Positions 1-12,500 of a stretch of 64,000 nt of DNA are shown here, piece after piece (the first letter of the stretch is position 1; every line of letters begins with the position of its first letter). The translations under genes and the position numbers were made by a program. The stretch is from Periconia sp. R9002 (lineage: Eukaryota > Ascomycota > Dothideomycetes > Pleosporales > Periconiaceae): positions 425,581 to 489,580 of the forward strand of contig JAMAHW010000026.1 of NCBI GenBank assembly GCA_023627715.1, in the 5' to 3' direction. The notes beneath the pieces were generated by a model. The model worked only from the letters and a program-made list of their open reading frames with translations, was not told the DNA's origin and made no database searches.

Positions 1-3000
1 ACAGAATGACCCACACGCGAATGAGACAGCATCTGGTTCAGAATCCGACGATGAAGACGAAATCGAGGATGTTCTGAGCACGATTGATGGGAGAGACACA
101 AAGGCCCCCATGCCTATTCTCACGTGTTCCCAGCTACCTTCGCTTCGCTCTTTGTACCGTGCCGGACATTCAGCAAAACAGAACGCCATATTCCCCCCAA
201 ACGATACCTACAATCAATTGATAGCTCTTTACGTTTACGATATTACCCGGCTACATGTTGAAGCCATTGTAAACAGTGCAAATCGTGCTTTGAGTGTATC
301 ACGGCCAGAGTTTACCCTCAACAGACGCGTACACAAAGCAGCTGGACCTGGTCTCGCACGAGAATGTAAAAATCATGCAAAGATTAAGACTGGCGAAGTA
401 GCCCTGACCCGTGGCTATAACCTTCCATGCAGTCGTGTAATTCATGCTGCAAGGCCTAACAATGAGGGCAGAGACAGCGATAAGGAACTGCTTGCTAAGT
501 GTTATCGTAACTCTCTACAGGTCGCTATGGATCATGGCATTCGGACTATCGCTTTCCCCGCGCTGGGAAGTGGAGGTTGCGGATTCTCGACAGCTTTCGC
601 AGCCCGTGTTGCTGTTGAGGAAGTACGCACATTTTTGGACTTGAACCCCTCGCACCCGTTCACTTGCATAATTTTCTGTCCCTTTGCACATTCCGATGCC
701 AGTTCTTATTTGCAATTTATTCCCGTCTACTTCCCTCCAAGTCCTAGCGACATAGAGGAGGCGATTCCGGGAGATCCAAAGTCGACGAACTCGATGCTAG
801 CCAAGCCTGTCTCTGAAGCTTGTACTCAAATTGAAGAGGTCATTCAAAAAATAAAGTCTTTCAGAAGGAATATCGCAGCATTTCCTGGAGATGTACTTTT
901 GTATCTTACGAGCATAGTCCGCGCATTCAACACACTCGAAACCAACCTCGTCGTACCTATCACCGAGTTGATTCAGCCGTCAGCAACAGGACATGCTCGT
1001 AAGCAGTTCAAGACTATCTCGGAAAGGAGATTCGCCGATGTCACCCTGATATGCGCAGTAATGCAGGCTTTTTCTGATGGCATCACAGAAATCATGGAGA
1101 CAGCCAAGGTGAAAGCGGAGTCTGGGGAACATGTACACCAAGCTATCTGGGACAACTACAATAAGGAAATGAAGGCAAGCAATCGTCTTGATGTGGCGGG
1201 TCTTCTTGAACTATGTCATGACTTTGTGCATTGGCTCAAGATTAGCGTCTCAAAGTAAGAGCTACTGTGATCGTATGGCTTGCATTTGGCTAATGTGCAT
1301 ATAGCGAAATCAGAATGCCAAATGAAATGGTTAACATTTCGATACGTCTCGAGACCTGGCTTGCAAAAACCACCGGTAGAGAAGAACATGGAATTCGACG
1401 GCACTTCGACGAAGTCATGTATACGCGAGAATTTCAGCGCGACACAGAGGTTTCTAATCGCGCCCAGGTGGTGAAGCTTCACCAAGTGCCAACCCTAACA
1501 CGTTTATATCAAACAGGTGAATTGAATGCAACAATCTCCGATGAGGGATCGCGGTTCAATGACATAATCTGCTTTATCAATCAGGATATCACAAGGCTCG
1601 AAGTAGATGTAATCGTCAACTCCACAACGCCAACCTTTTCGGGTTTGGGTAGACTCGACAGCGCTGTGTTTGAAGGAGCTGGTAGTGGAATACTGGAAGA
1701 AATCTCAAGTCTCGGCGATTGTAAAGAAGGCGATGTCATACCCACCGGAGGATATGGATTGCCCGCCAAACATGTTCTGCACGCACTTCCAGCAGAATCA
1801 TATCGTACCACCAGTAAAGACATGCTAAGAGAAATTTACCAGAAGATTCTTCGCCAGGCTGAAGTTTTGAAAGCCACGTCTATCGCTATACCGAGTCTTG
1901 GCACTGGGATGCTAAACTGTATGCTATACAATATGATTTTAAAAAAGAACAAATTACTAAACACGTTATAGATCCACCCCGAGATTGCGCCCTTTTAGCT
2001 ATGGAAGAAATCAGACGCTTTTTGGAACAAAGGAAGCCCGATTGCTCGATTGAAAAGATCGTCTTCTGTGTTTACAGCTCCAGCGACGAGTTCATTTACA
2101 AATCGCTTCTCCAAGAGTATTTCCCGCCCCGTGTCCTCGGAACACACAATAGATTACCCGGAAAGCATCCCCTTTACCAAGATCAACGTCCTCTAGAAGA
2201 ACTTGAAGAGAATGCGCTAGTCAAATTTGAAAGACACGCGGAGACTTGCTTGACATGCATTGAAGTCATGAAAGTGTATATTGAAGGAGGAAACTTGTGC
2301 GACGTTGGTTACGGACTCGCACAAGTCGTCCTTCTATACTTGAACATGGATTCCAATCAAACGGTTCTATCGACAAAACGAGTGCTAGACCGTAGAGTTC
2401 AAGTACACGTACCTCAAGACTTTGCTCTCGGTCTCGAGATGCTTACAGCTGTTGAACGGAGTTTCCGTAACCCGGATCGCGACATGCCTTTTGTAAGCAC
2501 TATGCGCCCGTGGCCAGGACTAGCAGAATATCAGCAAGATCCCAATGCCCCTCTTCCAGGTGTCAACATCCATCAGGGTCAAGTGGAAATCCCTGGGGCG
2601 CCCGAAAAGTCCTATGCGTTTGTATGCACATGGTCCGAAGAGGAAGAATACTGGAAAGCCCTTCATCGCCATGCCTGTATAATACACCTCTTCTTGGGAA
2701 CAATCCACATCCATGAGCCAGTACTCCAGTCACCTGCGCAAATACCGCTCTTGTCCTTCGAGCTCACGCCCGAGATTTCCATTCAAAAGGCTAATAATAA
2801 CGAGATTATGATTGAGCATGTTCGCCTAATCCATGGGTCTGTGGCAGAAACCAGTTCTAGGATTCTTTTCAGATGCGTTAGCTCAAGCTCTTGTGAAATA
2901 CTTTATCGAATGCTCCAATTCTCCGCCAAAAGCAATTCAACGTACAACGAGCACCGCGGTGGAGTTGAGGCATCGGGCGTGGAACTTCCAGATGTTCAGC

Positions 3001-5041
3001 AGCGAAAGATATCAGATGGGGAAGATGCACCGAACGCGGAGAAACTCAGCAAGGGTAAAGAGAATTTGGACTCTTGGATTGTCCCGGATGAAATGTGGAT
3101 TTGCGGAGTGTGCCACCAAAGAGTGGGCCTCGTCTACACTCAATGCCCAGTGTGTGATCATGTGCGGGATGACTCAGACTTTGGACCTGGTCAGATCTAT
3201 CATACTTCAGTTGAAGATCTTTCCATTTCAGCATCAGTAGTCTTGAGTCGGCTGCGTAGCCTGGATGAAGGCGACGGTGTGCATTTCTCCGAGCTAACTG
3301 CAAAGACGGGTATAACAGATGCTCGTTTGAGACAAGCGGTACAGGAGCTCTGGGAACGTGATCTAATACACCCCACACCTCACGTTACTGGAGCGTGGTC
3401 TGCTACTGATGTCCGACCGTTAGGATCTGTTACCGAGACTTTAGGTGCACAGCCGCTAGATGTTGATCAACAAGAAAGCCTACAGGAGAAAGAGACCACA
3501 GAATCTGACGAGAATGACAACTTGAAACCTGAATCTTTATCGGTGGAAGCCAAACTCGTCCATTTCAGGCTGTCGGAAAACCTTGCTCCGATGAAATTTG
3601 ATGTTCTACCGCACGATACAATTGACTCTATTGTCGCAACAGTAAAATCTTTCTGGGGCTTGTATGACAATAGAAGTATTGATTTTACGGATATCTGGGG
3701 TAATGCGGTGATTCCAACCTATGAGAATGTTACCCACAACATGCTCGTCTGCATCCGTGTTATTCCCAAGGAGGTCTCGACGCCAAAACCAGAGATCCGC
3801 GACCATATCGTGCCCCAAGGCATGTGGATCTGCAGCATCTGCAACCTGGGGGATCTGATCCCGGTAGCCAATACCAAATGTCCAGTGTGCGACCATATTC
3901 GCGACGCAATGGATGTGACTGCCGACAAAAAGTATTCTGCAATGAGTGTTCGCAATCTATCCAACCTGTCGTACATTATCCTTTCTCGACTGAGAGCCCT
4001 TCCGGAACCGACACAGGGAATGCACCAAGACACATTGTGTGAGCAATACGGCGTGACTAAAGAGGACGTTCTAAACGTTTTAAACAGACTTCAACTTGTG
4101 AGGCTCGTCTACCCGGTTGAAGGCGTTGAGGGAGTATGGGCTGCGAAGGAGCAAGGCGAGAAATCACCTGGCCTCGCGAGCCGCTTTCACTCGTACAAAC
4201 CGCGATCCATCGACCAGCAAGCCATCAACACCAAGGAAACCTCCGCGGAAAAGAATGAATCCGCAGAGCCATCCTCTCCTCCTCTCCCCGAACTCCCTCC
4301 AAAAACAGAGCAGATAGACCTCCACTCCTACCTCTCCTCAGCCGGCATCGCCACACCCCCCAACCCCGCCAAACCGCGACCTAACTCGCCGGAAAACACC
4401 GACGATGTCTACAGCGGGGACGAAGCGTACCATGAAAAGGGCAAAGCCGAAATGTCCGAAGAAGAGAAACAACAGATGGCATCTGCAACCATAAAAGTCA
4501 AGGAAGCTCTGGGCGATAGCTTCGAAATCTCAGACACCCAAATCCAGGCCGTTTTATGGAATTACTACTACGACGTGGACAAATCCGTCTCGCACCTTAA
4601 AAGTAAGAAAGAGTCTTCTACACAGGAACACAGAGAGCTATACTGATCAATCGCACGTTAGACAAATACGCATCCAAGCCGCCGCTAGAACCATCCACAC
4701 AGCCTTCCAAACAGTCCCCCGAGCCCGAGCCTAAACCAATCCCAGCCCTCACCAACCTCGCCGACATCAACACGGACGATTACTTCACCTACATCGACGT
4801 CCCGGACACCGCAACGCCACGCACGCCGTTCGAGAAGAGTACCATGGGCATGAATGTACCGTACACATCGACGTGGACCATGATCGACGGCCGGATCATG
4901 GACCCGCGCGCCGTGGCGGAAGTCACGGACGCGTATGAGGTTAGGGGGGAGACGGAGAGTGTGGTTGTTAAGGAGAGGTTGGGGAGTGCGGTGGTGAGGA
5001 GGTTGGCGGAACGGACGGTGGAGATTCGGAGGGGGGATTAG
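1..5041 (+). CDS. Tandem macrodomain, zinc-finger/winged-helix and HBS1-N multidomain protein (5' end outside window)
   Basis: Reading is open from base 2, so the start lies upstream. Exons <2-1254, 1305-1918, 1972-4602 and 4662-5041 join in frame (introns 50, 53 and 59 bp) to 1625 visible residues. Domains, numbered from the first visible codon: macrodomain 1 (about 73-246, with NSAN and GSGGCGFS loops); macrodomain 2 (about 500-680, NSTT in place of NAAN); a possible PH-like region (822-942); zinc finger MWICGVC...CPVCDH (996) followed by a winged-helix-like segment; a ubiquitin-like stretch (1149-1223); a second copy of finger plus winged helix (1240-1349); and an HBS1 N-terminal domain (1449-1502, with WNYYYDVDKSVSHL). 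Macrodomains bind or cleave ADP-ribose; the HBS1 N domain is known from the ribosome-rescue GTPase Hbs1. No GTPase domain follows. A role linking ADP-ribose to RNA or ribosome quality control is inference only. Macrodomain 1 also lacks the glycine-rich GGVD loop, so hydrolase activity is doubtful. Confidence 0.85.
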
Positions 5042-5616
5042 TTTGTGTGTGTGTTTATTGGGAAAGGAAAAAGCTTGGAGTTTTTTTATTTAGATGAAAT
5101 GATATAACGAATTTCCTTCTTCTTCTACTTCTTCTCCATCCTAGCCCACCCTTCGTTCGTAGCCAGAGGCAAAAAAAAAGGGACATTCTTGTCAAAACAT
5201 CAACCTACATACTTCACTCCACAGAGAAATCCTTCCCCAGTCAGTACAACACCTACCAACCTACCTACCTACCTACCTTCCCTCCTCAACCCATACAACA
5301 CATCTACTCTTACCTAAAACATCCTATCCTACTTCATCAACCTCAACCGGCTTAAAAGGGAAAGCAAAGGAGATGTCCATACCGTATCTGTAGTACAAGG
5401 CCAAAAGCGAGTTAAACGTAAAGAAAGGAACATACTTATATTATTCTTAACCTAGGTATCCATCCTATCTCCCTTTTTGGATTGAAAAACAGGGCAAGGC
5501 GTCCAGTGAAGTCAACCTCAACCTACTTACCTACTTATCTATTCTTCACTAAAACCGAATAAGGGAGAGAGGGATGCCTACGCCCTTCCGGGAGCTCAAT
5601 CCATATCCATCCCTCA

Positions 5617-5815
5617 CCAACCAACCAACCAACCAACCAACTTACTTACATATACCACCGTGTGTGCAAGACCAGACGGAGCGAACAACGTCCTCGATCG
5701 ATCCCTCTCCCCCGTCTCGCTGATTCGCTTGGCGGCGCCCTCTCCACGGGAATCGGGAAACGCCAGTTACGGAAATCGGGGTTCGCATGTTCGTATTGTT
5801 GGTTGGTTGGTTGGG
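5617..5815. repeat. Inverted pair of CCAA/TTGG tetranucleotide tracts
   Basis: About six CCAA units at 5617-5641 face about four TTGG units at 5798-5815, roughly 156 bases apart. The tracts are complementary and could pair in RNA read from either strand. They lie where the two convergent 3' UTRs should be. Confidence 0.6.
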
Positions 5816-6115
5816 GTATGACGAAATGAAAGCGCATGCATGTAAGCGTTGCGGTTTCCGTTTCCGTTACATTACGGACAAACGGGTGGCGGCGGGTGTT
5901 GTTGGTGTGTTGTGTTGGATTGGGTGGGGGCCACGCGGGTTTTTTGTGAGGGTTTGGGGTGTGTAAGCAAGTTGGGGAAATCGGTGGGAGAAAGGGAGGG
6001 AGAGGTGAGTTGAGTTTGGTGGGGTGTACCTAGATGGGTTGGTAGGGAGATGGAAAGGTGGAAAGGTGAGAGGGGGGGAGAGAGTGGGTGGGTTAATTTT
6101 GGAGGATGGAGAAAG

Positions 6116-6143
6116 GTGTGTGTGTGTGTGTGTGTGTGTGTGT
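6116..6143. repeat. (GT)14 microsatellite
   Basis: Fourteen uninterrupted GT units, read directly from the sequence, in the convergent spacer downstream of STE12. Confidence 0.95.
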
Positions 6144-7117
6144 AAGGAAGTTTTGAGGATGATGAGAGCATTGAGAGGGAAGGGGAAGGATATAGCAAAA
6201 GGGGGCAGGGCCGGAAGAGAGAAGTGTACAAAAGTAGCAAATGTAGCCAATGTAGAAAAATTTTTATGCAGACGAAACAATGAAAACGGAAGGATGGCAA
6301 CATTGAACGTTTCCACACAGGCTCTACATACCCAAGTATGTATGCAACAGAAGAGAATTCCCTCAGAATGATCAAAACGAGAACTTATATTTCTGTCTTC
6401 TCCAGTTCACCTCGCCTAACCTATAGTACATACAGATAACTCAATTGATTTGCCGTTTGCTATCTTGACTTTTTTTTTACGGTTGTGTATAATGTGATGA
6501 TTAACCTTCGGCGCGCACCTCGATTCTCGATCCCGTACGTAGTAGGGAGAGAAGAGAACTTGCCATTTTGGGTTCCCCTTTTTGTTTCTTTTTCGCGCGA
6601 GCTTGCTTACTCACTCACCAACTCCCTCCAATCTCACTTCGCACCACACACAGATACACAAGAAACCAGAGTGCAGAATGCCGACGACAGACCTCTCAAA
6701 AAAAGAAAGAAGAAAGAAAGAAGGAAAATAAAAGACTCAAAAGACAAAACATAAAGAAAGTAGAAAAAGGGGTCTCATGTTCACATCACAAGGCGGTCCC
6801 AGAACCAAGAAGCAAAACCAACCCAGAACCTGATCTCGGCAATCCCCCGGCCGACACCAACCCTCCTCCGGGAGGTTAACCCACTCCAAGTTAAATAACC
6901 ACAAGTAAAAACAAAAAAGGAGATCAAATAGACAAGGATTTCGCATGCAATGCTCGCATATCCGGGTAAGTTGATGCTCGATGTAGAGAGAAAAAGTGAA
7001 ACGAAGCCAAACAAATGGTCTAAAAGGGAATTAAAACAGTGACTAGGACACAAAAGAGAGAGGGGAGGCAGCGCCGCTATGTGCGGGCGTCGCGCCTGGT
7101 GGGACTCGAGCGTGCAG

Positions 7118-9523
7118 CTAGTAGTTCTGCGCGGCAATAAGTTGGTGCGAGGGGGCCATGCTCATGGCGAGCGGGCCGGGGATGTCTGGGAGGGAGGTGG
7201 GGATGTGAGGGAGGTTGTGGAGGTAGTCGTTGCCCGACTCTGGGGATTCCTCCTCGAGCGAGTCAAGCTGGCCGTCCTCGCCTTCGAGATCTTCCTCGTT
7301 GAAGTCGAGCGGCTCGCCGTCTTGGCGGGGCTCGTGTGTGCGACGATGTCTAATCGAAACGTGTTAGCAAGCGTGCGTTGGATGAGCGGTGAGAGCTACT
7401 ACATACTGGGCAAGGTTGTCGGAGCGGGAGAAGGCTTTGTTGCACAGGGGGCACACGTATGGCCGCTCTTGAGTATGCGTACGCACGTGCCTAGGCGCCT
7501 AATGAGCGGCTACTCAAACGTGTCACAAAATGCATGGGTGCTTACCTCTTGAGATGCTCTAATCTCTTGAATAGCCGTCCGCACGTGGGGATTGGGCAGG
7601 AGTGAGATTTTTGCGGATACGGCCCGATCTCCATCATGGTAGCGCTGCGCGCCCGGCGGAATACGCCGGGTTGGCCTGCCGTGCGGGCCACTGCGCTGTG
7701 CTGTAGGGGACCGCCCTCGAACATGTCGCCGTTGACGAGGGTGCTCATATCATCCTGGGAGAGTATGCCGTGCTGCTGTGGCGGGCTGTCCTCCTCAACC
7801 GTGTGCAGAGGTGTGCCGTGTCGCGAAGCGTCGACCTGGGGCTTCGAGTCCGCCAATGGGTTGTTGATGCTAGGGCCCGTAACACTGTTGGGCGAGTTGT
7901 GATTGGACTGCGACTCCTCGCCTTCAGCTACGGGGAGGATGGAGCTTGACATGGACCGCCTCAAGTCGCTGGGGCGGTGGACCTGGTGAGCAGCAGCAGC
8001 GCCCGTGGCGGCTAGTGCAGCAACACCCTGTGATATGGAAGACCGCCTCCTGCGCTGCTTGTATGTGGGGGAACCCTCAATGACGGAGTAGACGTTTCCT
8101 GGCGGGAAAGGCCTCGAAACATTGGCGAAACCGTTGCCCATCAAGTTGGATGGAGGAATGTTCATCAGCGGGTTGAACGAAGTGGACACGCCAAGTTCAG
8201 GGATTGCGCTGTAGAGACCCGTGTCCTCATTGGCAATGTAGGCAGGCTCAGCACCGAGGCTAATCTGGTGCTGAGGAGGCGTCAAAGGCTCAAAGGACAT
8301 GCCGCGTGTGCTGTAATCCTCGTAGTGCGAGGAAACGAACGAGGGAGCAGGCGAGTATTCCATGTAGGCGGGCATGGAGCTGTGGCGCTGGTGCACCTGG
8401 GAAAGTGGGATGCCATTGCGGTCGTACTGCACCGAGTTGCCGTATTCGCGTTCTCTGCTCTTGACGACCTGAGCGGGCATGCTAGGGGCCATGGGGGCCA
8501 TGCTCATCTGCTGAAAAGGCGCCATCTGAGGGTGGTGCATGGGCTCCTCGTGGACCTGGGGCGGCATTTGCTGGGGCACCATTTGTGGTGGGGGCATTGG
8601 ATCCATGGCTCGCATATCCGGCGAGGTCGATTGTGAGTAGCTCTGGACATTGTTGTTGAAGGACGACGAGTTGGTCTGTTGCGCCTTGGTGAGCTGCTCG
8701 AAGAGCGACTGGGACGAGTCGAATTCGAAGGAGAGGGCAGGCTCGCTGACGGCGACGGTGGTGGCTTCCTGGCCCATCTTCTCGCGCTTGAGGTCGCGCT
8801 CGAGCGCATCGAGGAAGAGACGGTCGTGGGGCACGCTGTACCAGTAGAACACTTTCTGCTTCTTTTGGGTGCGAATGCAGTTGTTCTTGTACAGGAAATC
8901 AAGGAAAGCGCTCTTGGGCTCTTCGAGCGATGCGTCGGTGCCAGACTTCAGGTTGCGCAGATCAGAGAAGATGCCCTCTTCGAACTTTTTCGAGTTCTTG
9001 ACGGGACGGCCAAAGGCCTGGAAGCGGAAGGACAGGCATCGCACAATGTCGGTTCCGGAAATGTGAAAGAGATTGTTCCTGCGCAGAGCGGGTTAGAGGC
9101 AGGAGCTTCAGCGAAAAAGGGCGTGTGGATGTAAGCGGGAAAGAGGGGCAGGTAGGAGTAGGGGACTGCGCAGTAGAGACTTACCATAGCACGCAAGAAA
9201 CATATTCGCCAGTGGGCAGGAGAAATCTGCGGATGTACTGGTCGGGTTGCCAGTCGACGGGGGCTGAGATGAGGAAGTATTTGACTGTAGCAGCTGGGAT
9301 TAGCTCGTGTGTAGCGGGTGGGCCGAGACAGGAGTGGAATGGAAAGCGCGACGGGAGTGTGTGAGAGAGGGAGGGTAAACGTACGGTTGTCGACCTGCTG
9401 GAGTGCGACGATGCTGTCGGGCGGCAGGCTTTGCTGAGCGTCCTGATCTAATAAGAAGGTCTCGGGCGCGACAGATCGTGACTGAGGAGGAGGCATGGCA
9501 GCATGGGGGTTGTTGGAGTACAT
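7118..9523 (-). CDS. ste12: STE12-family transcription factor with two C2H2 zinc fingers
   Basis: Exons (minus strand) 9523-9385, 9284-9185, 9078-7546, 7490-7407 and 7349-7118 give 695 residues, the usual size for filamentous-fungal Ste12. The N-terminal STE DNA-binding region (about 45-165) carries [20 protein letters not shown] and [21 protein letters not shown] long Pro/Met/Gln-rich middle follows. The C-terminus has two C2H2 fingers ([23 protein letters not shown] at about 571-595, then [21 protein letters not shown]), which yeast Ste12 lacks. As in other filamentous fungi it should act in the nucleus under the Fus3/Kss1-type MAP kinase pathway (mating, invasive growth, appressorium function). 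The start is the ATG at 9523; the frame above it has no other ATG. Introns of 55 and 57 bp lie within the finger region, and retaining either gives an immediate stop, so splicing could yield finger-less forms. Confidence 0.96.
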
Positions 9524-12500
9524 GGTGCGCTGCAACACGACTCTGGGCTCTGTGAGGTGGTGTTGCTGGAATGGGCGAAATGAGACGTTCAAGGCTCAGT
9601 AAAGGTCCTGCCCGGGGAGCAAATAATATAATATGAAGCGTAAAGCGAAGGAAAAGGGCCAACGATGGTTTGAGGTGTAGGACGGGCAAGATAAAACAAA
9701 GTAAGGTAAGGTAGGTAGTAAGTATCGAGGGCCTGCCTCGGGAAGCCTCAGCACACTCGCAACTCTCTTTTGGCTGATCGAGGACAAGCAGACACTCACT
9801 GAGCGAGCAGCGTGCGTTGGGGAAGGTAGGGCTCGAGGACACACGAAACGCAAATCTGAGGGGGGAGCGGCAGAGCTTTACGTGTCGGAGAGGTGGTGAA
9901 ACAGGAGTTGGTCGTTTGGGATCAATCTATTTCGGGGGGCCGCCCTCAAGCCAAAGCCAGCGTGAGCGTTAGCGCAGAGACCCCCGTCACTCCAGTCAGT
10001 CTTATCACCACCCACTGACTACTGACTACTGACACCACCCATGGCCCATGGCCCATGGCCCGGCCTGCATCTGCTCTGCATTGGCCCCCTCCCCCATCCA
10101 TCATCCATCATCCAATCCAATCATCATGATCCCCAGTGCTATCTACAGAGAGAGGCAGAACGAGACAGAGACAGAGAGAGAGAGAGAGGGTGCAATAGGT
10201 CATGATGTATAGCTACCTAACTCGTCGCCAACACCATCATGACATGATGGATATGAACAACAAAAAGATATCTCACCGACCAACCCCCCCATTATAACCC
10301 AGCCATGTCCATATTCCATCCACGACGACCCGCCACTCCACTCCTCCTACCTACCGGCCTGACTCTCTCTCTCTTGCTTTCTTGTCCTTCCTCCTCGTTG
10401 CTCGCTCGCTTCCCGCTAACCCACGCCACGCACGGCCTACCTGTCCTTCCGGGCTAGCCGCTTTGGCCCGCTCGCTTTCACTTCCCTACCCTTTTTCCCT
10501 CCCCTCCACGCCGGCCACGGCCACTACCACGCCCACACCACCACCGTCACCGTGGCCACCGCCGCCCGTCGCCCGCTTCGCTCCTTTCCAGCCACCCACC
10601 CAGCCATTCCACCATCCATCAACATCCTCTTCTTGCACATCTTTGTGTCGAAGAGCATCTCCCTCGCGAACCTGTCTTAGCTGCCTGCTGTTTCCATGCC
10701 TGCCCCATCCCATCATCCTCTACTGTGCAGCAGATCCACCTGTCTGCGCCTGCGCCTGCAGCTGTACGGTAAGTAACAGCTCGCTTTGCAGACAGCTGGA
10801 CGCCCTTGCAGATGCTGAACATTCTCTTCATCTCCACCTGGACATCATGTCCAATCTTGAATGGCCGGCCACACAACGACTTTTTAGCTCGTCTGCTGCA
10901 TGCTCCGTCATCCGCCCACGTCCATTCTCACTAGCCACTGCATCTTCCTCACATCCCCACACAATCTCAGTTCCATCGTCCATCTTCAGCGTAGAGCAGC
11001 ATGGCCGTTAAGTTCGTGACCCAATAGACGTTCGTTCCCCTTTCTCGCTTTGGCTGCCTTTCATCCAAGATGCGCTGCCTCTGCACGATGCAGGTACATT
11101 CACATCCGGCCAGCCATGCGCCGTGTGCGATGCGGTCAGACGCATGCGGAATCACGCCTACGGCAGTGGATCCTTCATGACTGCCATCGTCTTACTGAAA
11201 GTCCATGGTGGGTGGGTGTGTGTTGCTGATCAACGAACTGACTGAAGTCCAAAGCACGGGACAGTTCGATGCAGGAACCGCAGTCGGCGCCGGGTTCTGA
11301 TTGTATGATCTCCCTGCTGAAACACCATCCGCCCATGTCAGTCGGGAGGGAAATGGTTCCATTGTCCAATAACGCAATCCGCCATGCATGCCTGCTGCCT
11401 GTCTTCTTACCCGTCGAGCCAGCGCAAAGAAACCCATCGTCGGGCGCTTGAATATCCATCCAGCGTACGGTACAAGTGTGTGGTTATTTTTACTCATGGT
11501 GTCTCTGATGGTCGTGACAGGTCCCTGAGCCGCAGCGTGACGCTGGCTGGGAAGTGGTGGGAGGCTAGCCAGCGAGTAAGCGTTGGCCATGAATCGTTTC
11601 AGAAATCGCTTCGGGCTTAGCCCGCCTGTCTGCGACTCGCCTAACCGTTTCCACCCGCTTCGTCGCCCGCCCCACCCCAACTCAGCCCATGAGTCCCCCA
11701 TCACCTGCCATCTGGTTATGCAATCCACACTCACAAGTCACCACGCCCCTAATTTCCCTCCTCCCAGCCAGACTGCGCCCTCATTTCCCATTGTACTTTC
11801 TCGTCGGCTGGCCTGCTGACCGACTTGCTGAGAGCTGTCCGTCCTCCGCCGTGCGCTTAGATGAGCGGCAATCTGAAATCTGACCCGTCATTTCCTGCTG
11901 CTCTCGATCCCTCGCCCGTCTACAAATCGTGACCAAACATCGATTTGCGGATCATCACGGTTGCCATGCATGATCAAGCTATCCACGGCCCGGTGGTCGA
12001 GCCATCTGGCTTACCTCAGAGTCTAGAGGACACTACGCCGCGATCCACAATTTCCATCGTCACTACCCAGCAACGGAACACCATTCGAACAAAACGTTCC
12101 TTCATCCGCGCAGGGAAAGGCAAACTTATGATTTACCGGCAGTTTTCCAAAAGGTGACCAGCCTGTGAAACACTTGCAGCGTCGCCTTGCGCTCTCGGAT
12201 TCCGTTGCTCAAGAAAACAATCCACGCTTTGGGTGAAGTCATGTTTCTGCCCAGGGGCCCGCTTCTTGTCGGAGGAAACATCGCTTTAGGCAAAGTACGC
12301 TATGTACCTGCGTTAGGTCAACTTTCTGAAACCCACCCCACAGCAAAGGCGTGCGCCGGACAAGCATGGGATGCTGTCGCTTCCACCACCTCTTCTTCTC
12401 TCTTGCATGCACATGGCAGAGTAGTCTGCTTTCTTTTTCATCGTATCGGCCTGATCAACCCCGTAAAAATCATGGCGAGGTTGGCACTGGAGCCATTTGT

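Larger units (their letters stand above)
5042..7117. other. Convergent spacer with microsatellites, no gene
   Basis: The 3' ends of the macrodomain gene (+) and STE12 (-) face each other across 2.1 kb. The stretch is low-complexity: CCTA-type tetranucleotides near 5259-5277, CCAA units at 5617-5641, TTGG units at 5798-5815 and a GT tract at 6116-6143. Short frames here are repetitive and show no domain. It probably holds two 3' UTRs. Confidence 0.7.

Noticed and set aside
10382..11011. 209-codon open frame on the + strand upstream of STE12
   Set aside because: The translation is Pro/Ser/Cys-rich from pyrimidine-rich DNA, has no domain, and the opposite strand is equally open. It looks like promoter or leader sequence.
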